DNA of 64,000 nucleotides from NCBI GenBank assembly GCA_030549335.1, contig CM060198.1, forward strand, positions 248,001-312,000, written 5' to 3'. The notes beneath the pieces were generated by a model. The model saw nothing but the letters and a program-made list of their open reading frames with translations. It did no database searches and was not told where the DNA came from. The DNA is from Pontederia crassipes (Eukaryota; Streptophyta; Magnoliopsida; Commelinales; Pontederiaceae). Numbering within the stretch: position 1 is the stretch's first letter; each line of letters opens with the position of its first letter. The position numbers were made by a program, and so were the translations under genes. This document shows positions 22,644 to 31,198 of this stretch, one piece after another.

Positions 22644-23088
22644 TTATCCGACTTTTTGGCTTTTACAAAAGCCAAACTTTGGCTGGAGACATGATCCGCA
22701 TAGAGGTTCTGGCTGAACGAAGTGAGGTGGCATGACATCTATGCGGGGTGACATGGCTGGTGACGGAGGTGAGGAAGGAGATGGGGTGACATTTTGATCA
22801 GGTGGTGGGTGGCAGGAATATGTTTTGGTGAAAGAGGGTTTAGAGGATTCCGGCCAAAGGATGGGCAAAGAGGTGGTTGTCAGTGCAGAGTCCACGCCCC
22901 AATTTTAATTTGCTCCTTTGCTCACTCATGGGGTGTCGGAGTGCTCCTGTCCTCTTCATCGGTATCCATCTGAAGCACCTAGGTGGCAAACCTAGCATCG
23001 CTTCTTTGTCCTCCGACGACCCTTCTTTGTTCGAAATCATTTCGTTTGCTTGTTTAATGTCCGAGCTCTCTGTAACTAGCGGTTGCAA
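22644..23088 (-). other. Proline-rich segment and adjoining minus-strand frame, unidentified
   Basis: Minus-strand frames 23088-22840 (82 residues) and 22895-22644 (83 residues) overlap in different frames. The latter has an H-P-P-P-D-Q-N, S-P-S-S-P-P-S-P run and C-G-S-C. It is a diverged duplicate of 16096-15851. Not recognised; it could be a fragment of a hydroxyproline-rich-type gene or of a transposon. Confidence 0.3.
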
Positions 23089-23340
23089 TTACTTTGGTCA
23101 TCCGTTTTGTTCATGTTGTTTCATTTGCTGCTTAGAACGGTCGTCCAGAACTGATTCGGTCGTCCATTTTGAAAATGTTTGTGCTCTCTATAATTAGCGT
23201 CATTCTGGTACTACTTTGGTCATCCATTTTATACATGTTCTTTTATTTGCTGCCCAGAATGGTCGTTTAAAACTGATTCAGTTGTTCGATTTAAAAATGT
23301 CTGTGCTCTCTCTAATTAGCGGTCATTCTAACATTTGTTT
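23040..23340. repeat. Tandem repeat of about 120 bp, two and a half copies
   Basis: The anchor word GCTCTC followed by TAA(C/T)TAGCG recurs at about 23065, 23183 and 23305 (spacing 118 and 122). Each unit also has TTTGGTCATCC(G/A)TTTT and GTTC(A/T)T...TTCATTTGCTGC-like parts. Confidence 0.7.
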
Positions 23341-23639
23341 CGATCCTCCATTATATGTCATAGCGGACGCATGATAATATGTCGGTCGTTCGTTTTAGCT
23401 ACAAAAATCTTATCGCTATATTTTTTTCGAAAAATATTTAACCTGTTCAAACTAACACTTCGAACAACATTAGTGCATCATCTTTCTTGTTTGTTATCAT
23501 CAAAATATTTAAAATATGATTTTTGGACTAACACCCATGTGATCACTAACTTGCTTTTTTCAAGTACAGAAGCTCCAAAAGTTCCAAAACTTGTTAGTTT
23601 GTAAATTTTATTACTTATAATAATAAATTATAAAAATGG

Positions 23640-23820
23640 GTCGACTCGAGTATCTGATCCAAATTGACCCGACCCAAAAAGGTTCGGGTCAGTTCGAGTT
23701 TAATGATTCGAAAGGGGGTTGCCCGACCTAACCCGACTCGATAGAAATCGGCTGGGTTGTGGTACGGGTCGGGTCAAACCCTACCCTAATGGATGCGGAC
23801 CGACCATGGTCATCCCTACA
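23640..23820. mobile_element. CG-rich hAT-MITE-like end
   Basis: A run of GGGTCG, CGGGTCGGGTC and CCCGACC words ends with GACCATGGTCATCCCTACA. On the minus strand this is TGTAGGGATGACCATGGTCG, resembling the TAGGGATG...GGGTCGG ends common in plant hAT-type MITEs. The other end was not found, so this is a family hint rather than a delimited element. Confidence 0.35.
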
Positions 23821-24746
23821 CTAGTTGAACTCAAAATTTAGGACAATTTCAAAATGTGACGACTTACAAATATTATTTTCAAAACTCAAAATTTACAAAT
23901 ATTATCACAAAGTGCGGTCAATGCCTCTTTCCACTCTGAATAGGACTTGAAGATGTTGTTATTTGGCATATGGGTATTTAGAACCTTATAAATACCCTTT
24001 ATTGATTGTATTGGAAAAGAGACTTGATTAATGGATATTTGCTATTAATAGATTCAGTCTATATCATCATAGCATATATCATGACTCATTTGTTTGTAAA
24101 TGTTTTCTTCTTTACAACACATTAAAACTATTTTATTGTGTCAATCCTTCTTTTTTCTCTTTACTTCACTATTTTTGTTTGTCGAGTCTTCATTGTTCTC
24201 CCAACATATATAACTTTTTTTTTCATGTTCATGCAAAGACAACATTTTTCCTTGAATTTATATTTTTTCCATTTTCTCTCACACTATTGATTTTTTTAGA
24301 GGAATATATAAATTTGATATTTCCACTCTCTATGAAAATTCAAATAATAATTGATAAAAAAAAGTTAGACCAGCATAGACTTTCTTGTTACAACATGGTT
24401 AACTAAAATAAAGGCGTTTTGACACTCTTTTTGCGTAACACAAAAGCTATGATTTTTGTTTCTTTAACAAGAGGGCAATAACATAAATATGTTACTTAAT
24501 CACAACAAATAATTTAATAAGAAAAGAAACAGATGCAAAAAAATATATATATATTCTAAGATCTTTACATACCTTCCTTGCCAAAGCTCTCCAAGATTGA
24601 AAAACTATCCAAGCATTCTTGTGCACACGATCAGTCCGGTTGGCCAAAGCAAAGAAGCCACTATATTCACCAAGTAAATCTCGGTAATATACATTAATTG
24701 TATGCATTTACTCTTAACTTATGCCAATACAACTAAACATGATCCT
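23821..24746. other. AT-rich spacer, no gene seen
   Basis: Left flank of the Tekay-like element. No coding, RNA or repeat feature was recognised. Confidence 0.45.
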
Positions 24747-25064
24747 CTAGCTGTAACGCTCGGGATTTTAGCAGGAAAAGAGGAAAAGAAAAGAATAAAA
24801 GAAAAAGATAAAAAGGGGAATAAAGAGAGGATAAAATCTGAGTTGGATTTGATTTGATCAGCGAGAAGTTAAATTCTGATTTAAATCCCTATAAATATGA
24901 GGCCAAAGCAAATCAAAATCCCCTTTTCGTTTTCTCACGAAGCCGGCCCTAATTCTCCTCTACGTGCACCCTTTTCGGTTCTTCTTGTCCCTGACAGCCG
25001 CCGCCGTACAGGGGACACACCGGACGACGTCGGACGTGCACCTAAACCGAGAGGGACCGGTAGA

Positions 25065-25098
25065 GGAAGAGGAAGAAGAGGAAGAGGAAGAAGAAGAT
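25065..25098 (+). repeat. Purine-rich GAGGAA/GAAGAA tract
   Basis: Simple purine repeat about 180 bases downstream of the LTR TATA box; the 3' LTR has the same tract at 34975-35010. A similar tract lies downstream of the TATA box in the LTR at 682. Confidence 0.8.
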
Positions 25099-25770
25099 AG
25101 CAGTAAAGTTTCTCGGACAAAAACTTCAAGATATGGAACTAGGGTAGATTCGTAATAGAATCTTGATTTTAGACTTGAAGCATGTTATAGGTCGTTCCTA
25201 GTTATTGCATGATGAGTTATGATATTAATTGATGTCGGCCATCGCCGAAAAAGATGAACGGAACGCGAACTGCGCGATGCGCAATTTCTGCAAAAGATGA
25301 ACTCGGCCCGAGTTCACACAAATCCGACCCAGGCAGGTCCTTCGCCGGACCGAGTTCGGAGGAACTCGGCCCGGATCGCCAATGCCGATGCTCTTGAAGC
25401 TCTGCAACATGATGAACCCGGCCCGGGTTGAAGACTACCTGGACCGAGTTCCTGGCACGACGAACAGTAGGGCAAAACAATGGTTTCGAAAAGAAGAAGA
25501 CTCGACCTGGCCCGGGTGTAACCCGAAACCGGCCCGGGCTGTTTCTCTGATTTATACCGAGGATGACTATATCTTACCCGACCCGGGTTTATCCCGACTC
25601 GGCTCGGGTTCCGACTTGATTTAAGCATATGATTATGATTTCTTAATCCTTATTCCATGTGATTAATTCTGATCTATGTATGATGATGATGATTTTATCA
25701 CTGATTTACTCTCCATGATTATGTCCTTTATCCTGATTTAAAGTTTTTATCAAAATATATTTTGTTTAAT

Positions 25771-25788
25771 TAAAAGATGCAAGATAAA
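25771..25788 (+). repeat. LINE target-site duplication, left copy
   Basis: taaagatgcaagataaa-type 18-mer (taaaagatgcaagataaa), repeated exactly at 29002-29019. In the 3' LTR the same place (about 35682-35699) has a single uninterrupted copy, an empty-site control within the window. Confidence 0.95.
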
Positions 25789-25808
25789 GGAGCCCGGATA
25801 AAGGAGGA

Positions 25809-25846
25809 GGGTTTAGGGTTTAGGGTTTAGGGTTTAGGGTTTAAGG
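25809..25846 (+). repeat. Plant telomere-like array, (GGGTTTA)n
   Basis: About five GGGTTTA units ending GGGTTTAAGG, near the LINE 5' end and bracketed by direct copies of GCCCGGATAAAGGAGGAGGG (about 25792-25811 and 25865-25884). Confidence 0.9.
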
Positions 25847-25886
25847 TTTTATAGCCGGTCCCAAGCCCGGATAAAGGAGGAGGGTT

Positions 25887-27038
25887 GTGTTAGGCCCCGA
25901 CAGCCAGCATAAAATCCTATCGAATCTTATGAACATGGATCAACGAATATATTGTGTTAATGCTAGGTCGTTACCCGTAAGTAATGCGCTGTACAGCTCG
26001 GGTACAATGATAAGAGAGCAAGAGCCGCTGCATCCTCGCCTGAATGCAGTGTTAAATGAGCAAGAGCTACTGCACTCTAATGGACGGAGGCGGTTAAAGA
26101 AGCTAGTTCATGATACTAATGGCAGATTAGGTTCGTGGAACATTGGGACGTTGAATGGGAAGCACATCGAGGTGGCACAAGTAATGGACCAGCGTAAGAT
26201 TAGTATCTTATGCTTGCAAGAAACTAGATGGGTAGGAGAGGGAAGTAAAGAGATTAGGTTAAATGGTTCCAAACTTTGGTACACAGGTGAGGTAAATGGA
26301 AGGAATGGTGTTGGTATTATCGCAGATGCAGAATGGAGTAAGAATGTTGTGGAAGTTAAAAGGATTGAGGATCGAATCATATCCGTGAAAGTAATTGTTG
26401 GAAAGGAGACTATGAACATTATTAGTGCATATGCACCCCAAGTAGGAGCAGAATCACATCTCAAGGAGAAGTTTTGGGCAGATATGGAGGGTTTGATTGA
26501 AAGTATACCAACAACCGAGAAAGTTTATATTGGGAGAGGCCTTAATGGACATGTTGGTAAAGAGGCAGGACCACATGCAAGGGTTCATGGTGGTTTTGGT
26601 TTTGGGGAGTTGAATGAGGAAGGATAAACTATTATTGATTTTTCTTTAGCATACGATCTTAAGATTATCAACACTTATTTTAGGAAGAGAGAGGAATATT
26701 TAATCACATACAAAAGTGGAACTCATAGGTCTCAAATTAATTTTTTCTTGACAAGAAATACTGATAAAAGACGTTGTACTAATTGCAAAGTAATTCCTAG
26801 GCATGGAGTGACTACACAACATAGATTGTTAGTTCTTGATATACAAATGAAATGTATAAAACCAAAATCCCGAACAGTTTTTGATCGAAAGATCAAGTGG
26901 TGGCAGTTAAAGGGGGAGAAGCGAGAGACTTTTAGAAGTAAGTTAGTAGAGGAAAGTGTGTGGGAGTTAGAAGGAGATGCTAGTATCATGTGGGAGAATG
27001 TGGCAAAAAAGGTTGAAATGGTTGTTAAGCCATTTTAG
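25887..27038 (+). pseudogene. LINE AP-like endonuclease domain
   Basis: The first frame (25887-26627) shows the endonuclease landmarks in order: W-N-I-G-T-L-N-G (near 26135), L-Q-E-T-R-W (near 26213, catalytic Glu), N-G-V-G-I-I-A (near 26305) and S-A-Y-A-P-Q (near 26424). At the usual G-D-L-N-G-H site it reads R-G-L-N-G-H-V-G (near 26537), so the metal-binding Asp is replaced by Gly. After an in-frame stop at 26625-26627 the same frame continues to 27038, with S-Q-I-N-F (usually S-x-x-D-x) and T-Q-H-R-L-L-V-L, the expected catalytic His. In a live element this domain nicks the target DNA to prime reverse transcription. This copy should be catalytically dead. Confidence 0.85.
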
Positions 27039-27660
27039 GAGAATCAAAAGGTTTTGGACCACGAGATAAGGAGACTTGGTGGTGGAATGAGGAGGTCCAA
27101 GAAAAGGTGCGTAATAAGAAGAATTATTTCAAAGCGATACACTTGGACAATAGTTCTGACAATTGGGAAAAGTATCGTTTGGTGAAAAAGAGAGGCTAAG
27201 AAGGCAGTTAGTGATGCTCGTGCTAAAGCATATGAGGGGTTTTATAAGGAGTTAGGGACAAAGGCTGGTGAACAAAGGATTTACAAGATTGCAAGGAATA
27301 AAGAGAAGGAGTCGAGAGATTTGGATCAAGTAAGATGCATAAAAAAATGAAGTTGGCAAGGTTTTAGTTACTGAGGGAGATATTAAGAACAGATGGGAAG
27401 AGTATTTCTATAAGCTATTTAATGATGGATGTGAAGGTTCCCCTTGTGATTTGAAGGACTTGACAGTTAGCGAATGTGAGCTTAATAGGTCATTTTATCG
27501 TAGAATTAGAGTCTCGGAGGTTAGCGAAGCTCTTAAGAAAATGAAGAATGATAAAGCCGTTGGACCGGATGGTATACCGATTGAAGTTTGGAAATGTTTA
27601 GGAGAAAAATGTGTGTTGTGATTATGTAAACTATTTAATGAGATTTTACGGTCGAAAAAG

Positions 27661-28944
27661 ATGCCTGATGATTGGAGATTAAGTACATTAGTTCCTATTT
27701 ACAAAAATAAAGGGGATATTCAGAATTGTGCAAATTATAGAGGGATTAAACTTATGAGTCACACAATGAAATTATGGGAAAAAGTGATTGAGCATAGATT
27801 GAGAATGGAGAGTAATATTTCTGAGAGACAATTTGGGTTCATGCCAGGAAGATCCACTATAGAGACGATTTATTTACTAAGGGAGATGATGGAGAAGTAT
27901 CGAAGTAGGAGAATAGACTTACATATGGCTTTCATTGACTTAGAAAAAGCGTATGATCGGGTACTAAGGGATGTACTTTGGAAAGCCTTGCAAAAGAAGA
28001 GGGTGAGTGTTGCCTACATTAAGATAATACAAGATATGTACGATGGGGCATTGACTAGGGTTAGGACACCCGGAGGTGAGACAAATGAATTTTCTATAGG
28101 AATTAGCCTACATCAAGGATCAGCTTTAAGTCCGTATCTATTTAACTTAGTTATCGATGCTATAACCGAGAGTATCACAGAGGAGGTACCTAAGTGCATG
28201 CTATTTGCGGATGATATAGTACTTTTAGCGGATTCAAGAGAAGAGATTAATACAAAATTGGAAATATGGAGAAATACGTTGGAGTCAAAGGATTTTCGTT
28301 TAAGTAGGAATAAAACAGAATATATGCATAGCAATTTCACAAATAAACAATTTAGAGACGATTTGAAAGTTAGGCTAGGGGAGGATATAATTCCTCAAGT
28401 GACAAAGTTTAAATATTTAGGATCAATTGTAAGACAAGATGGTGAGATTGATGACGATGTTAATCATAGAATTCAAGCTAGTTGGTGTAAGTGGAGAAAA
28501 GCCACTGAAGTTCTTTGTGATAGAAAAGTACCCAATAAAGTTAAAGGAAAATTCTATCGTACTGCTGTAAGGCCAGCAGTGTTATATGGTAGTGAATGTT
28601 GGGCTATGAAGGGACAACATGAACGTAAAGTGGGGGTAGCCAAAATGAGGATGTTGAGATGGATGTGTGGTCATACAAGATTAGATAAGATTAGGAATGA
28701 CCATATACGTGAACGAGTCGGAGTGGCTCCTATTAGTGAGAAAATGGTAGAGAATCGTTTGAGATGGTTTAGTCATGTTCAGAGAAGACCATTAGATGCG
28801 CCAGTAAGAAGAGTAGATCAAATAATCTGGAGTCCGATTAAAAGAGGGAGAGGGAGGCCAAGGCGGACACTTGGCGAACTAATAGAGCAAGATCTATTGA
28901 TGAATAATATACCAAAAGGTTTGGTTACTAATAGAGCGGAATGA
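27661..28944 (+). pseudogene. LINE reverse transcriptase domain and C-terminal region
   Basis: This open stretch of 427 residues is the longest coding segment in the window. RT blocks in order: V-P-I-Y-K-N-K-G-D with C-A-N-Y-R-G-I (27690-27750), R-Q-F-G-F-M-P-G-R-S (about 27825-27855), A-F-I-D-L-E-K-A-Y-D (27930-27958), H-Q-G-S-A-L-S-P-Y-L-F (28110-28143) and F-A-D-D-I-V-L-L (28204-28228), with both catalytic aspartates present. The C-terminal part has W-M-C-G-H-T-R and R-W-F-S-H-V-Q-R-R. The upstream linker (27040-27660) belongs to the same protein but lies in other frames. The RT itself looks intact, yet it is cut off from its start by stops and frameshifts. Confidence 0.9.
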
Positions 28945-29001
28945 CGTCGTATGATCCATGTAGCCGACCCCACCTAGTGGGATAAGGCTTTGTTGTTGTT
29001 G
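28945..29001 (+). repeat. Conserved LINE 3' tail with hairpin and (TTG)n
   Basis: The tail contains CCCCACCTAGTGGGATAAGG, able to form a short CCCAC/GTGGG stem, followed by GCTTTG and TTGTTGTTG. It is nearly identical to the tail of the minus-strand copy (16185-16240). In LINEs the 3' end is what the reverse transcriptase recognises. Confidence 0.8.
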
Positions 29002-29857
29002 TAAAAGATGCAAGATAAAAGACGTAAAATGTTAAATGAAGAACTCTTTTTATGATGGACTGATGACGACCAGTTATGGACTGTCCTCGGACAGTTATGG
29101 GCTGACTTCTGTCAGTTATGGGCTGGCTCTGCCAGTTATAATGATAATGATGGACGGGTTGAGGCAAGCCTCCCCATCGGTTGAAATATACCCCAAATAA
29201 GTCAAAGATGAAAATTTAGATGAAGAAGAAGATGAACACATATGAATAAAGAACATTTCTCGTGATGTTGGCTTTTGTCTTATCATATGATGATTATTTA
29301 TGATCTCTTATTCACATGTTTCTATGCATGCTCTTATCATTCCATATTATGATCATGATTTACTTCCTTATCTGATGATGATGTTGTCCTATGATGTTAC
29401 CTTTTATGATTCATGCCTAGTATGATGATCCTACTATGATGTTTATCTTACTTCCATACTGAGTTGTAAAACTCATATGGAGGTTTCTCCCTTGCATGTT
29501 CTTAAATGCAGACCAAGGTCCTAATGATGATGATGTTCAACGGTGACAGATCGAGCTCCTAGGTGGCTGCACATGGTTATCGAGTCCTTTAGATGATGGA
29601 TAGCTTTTTCCTTTCTTTTAGCATTTGATGTATTAGCTTTCTCTTGGACTCCTATGAAGTCAGTTATCAGTCTTTCGCATTTCAAGATGTTACTCTATTT
29701 TATTTCTAATGATGATCAGTTATTTCGCATTTATCGTTGATGAGATTGACCAATCAAAGTCTTTATTTTGGTCAACATGATGTACACGTAAGGATGACCC
29801 GTAGTGTCTTTGAACCGTATTCTACCATGTGGCGGGGTGGGATTTGGGGGCGTTACA

Positions 29858-29875
29858 ATTAGGTATCATAGCCTA
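29858..29875 (+). promoter_or_regulatory. Decayed tRNA-iMet primer binding site
   Basis: Immediately after the LTR end TTACA the sequence reads ATTAGGTATCATAGCC. It matches the usual ATTGGTATCAGAGCC apart from two transitions. Confidence 0.75.
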
Positions 29876-30012
29876 AAGTTAGGCCATTCTCATGTCCTAA
29901 AGTATGATGTCAAGTTCATGTGCAAGCGCCACGAGCAGTCACCGTGCCACCTGAAGTCAAGTAAGTTTATCTTGTCTCTTAAGATGTAGGATGTTTTTCT
30001 AAGATGATGTAG

Positions 30013-31198
30013 ATGCCTCCACGCCGTGCACCCGTTACTAGAGCTTGAGGTTAGAGGCGACCTCGAAATAGCGACGGGATGGGAAATCCACTACAAGAGG
30101 GGTCAGACCAGAATGATGTTCAGATGAGTCAGGTTCGAGCTGTGGAGCCGACTGTGCAGTCCCCACTGGTGCAGCCCCCACCATCACGGGCACCAACGGT
30201 TCTACCATTACCGACACCATCGGTTCACCATACCCGCGATGACGCCATCGGTGCAGCTTCCTTCTGTGAAGCCTACGCCACCAGTGTCGTCTAAGGACAC
30301 TATTGAAGCATTCATGAAGTTACGCCCTCCGGAGTATGATGGTTTGGGCGAGTTTGACAAGGCTGAGAAATGGCTGAGGACGATTAAAGAGAAGCTGCAA
30401 CAGATGAATTGTGGTGAAGAAAAGAAGGTTCTGTTCGCCACCAGCGTATTAACTGAGGATGCTTTGGACTGGTGGAGAACTGTGATTGACACACAATATG
30501 ATGGACAGAACGACGTTCCTTGGGAACATTTCTGTGAAGCATTTGAAGCACGCTACTTTCCACCATACTAGCGTGCATTGAAGCAGAGAGAGTTTCTACA
30601 ACTGAGCCAGGATCAAATGACAGTGGCTCAGTACTATATCAAGTTCATTTGTTTGGAGAAGTATAACACTCTCAAGATGAGTGACAGACAGAAGGCTGAC
30701 CATTTCTGCCAGGGCTTGAACCCGACCATCAGGACCAGCACCTTAGCTGGCCAATGTGCTAATGTGAGCCTAGCAGTGGAGTTGGCAACCACGATGGAAA
30801 GGAATTATGCTAGAGAGCAACAAGAACTGAAAGATGAAAAAGGAAAGGCTCTCATGCAACCCCATGCTTATAATCAACCTCGATGGAATGACCGTCGTCA
30901 GAATCGAGGAGGACTCGACCGTAGGAACCAACGTCGGGACAATCGGACAAGGCCTTATGAGCCTCGTGAGGCTAACCGCCAACAACAGCCCCAATATCAG
31001 TCCCAACGTCAGCAGCCCCAGCAGCAGGCACAGGGTACTGGTGCCTGTCCCCACTGTTGGAGATTCCACATTAGAGAGTGTAGGATGAAGGCTGGGGTAT
31101 GCCTGCATTGTGGTCAATAAGGACATTTCATTCGTGATTGCCCTACTAAGAAGGATGAACCCGCACCAGCTCAGCGTGGAAACAACATGGTGCGTGGA
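30013..31198 (+). pseudogene. gag of the Tekay-like element
   Basis: It starts at ATG 30013 with the M-P-P-R-R opening typical of Tekay-type gag. A proline-rich N-terminus ends in a frameshift between about 30220 and 30240. The Retrotrans_gag core follows (R-P-P-E-Y-D-G near 30326, D-W-W near 30469, W-E-H-F near 30519, F-P-P-Y at 30557), with a TAG at 30569. The second half (30578-31120) has V-A-Q-Y-Y and a basic, glutamine-rich stretch. The zinc knuckle reads C-L-H-C-G-Q, stop, G-H-F-I-R-D-C: a TAA sits inside the CCHC box. It encoded the nucleocapsid of the retrotransposon particle. Confidence 0.85.

Larger units (their letters stand above)
25789..29001 (+). mobile_element. Near full-length LINE, RTE clade, inserted in the 5' LTR
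   Basis: Flanked by the 18-bp duplication. The 5' end has two copies of GCCCGGATAAAGGAGGAGGG around a telomere-like array. Next come an AP-type endonuclease frame (to 26627), a linker, and the reverse transcriptase frame (27661-28944). The 3' end is the tail GGGATAAGGCTTTG followed by (TTG)n. One protein with endonuclease then RT and no RNase H, plus the short-repeat tail, fits the RTE (BovB-like) LINEs of plants. The coding frame is broken by an in-frame TAA at 26625, a 1-base deletion near 27030, extra bases near 27191 and 27342, and a TGA near 27619. Confidence 0.93.
24752..29857 (+). repeat. 5' LTR (interrupted by a LINE at 25789-29001)
   Basis: It begins TGTAACGCTCGGGATTTTAG and ends GGGCGTTACA. 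Without the LINE and one copy of its 18-bp duplication it is close to 1.87 kb, against 1.85 kb for the 3' LTR. Features shared with the 3' LTR: TATA (near 24890), purine-rich GAGGAA tract (25066-25098), CCGGCCCGGG-type cluster (25290-25610) and 21-bp tandem units (29069-29141). About 18 bp just after the start (CTCGGGATTTTAGCAGGA) are missing from the 3' LTR. Confidence 0.9.

Noticed and set aside
25809..25846. Telomere or subtelomere
   Set aside because: Only about five GGGTTTA units, inside a LINE with target duplications on both sides; not a chromosome end.
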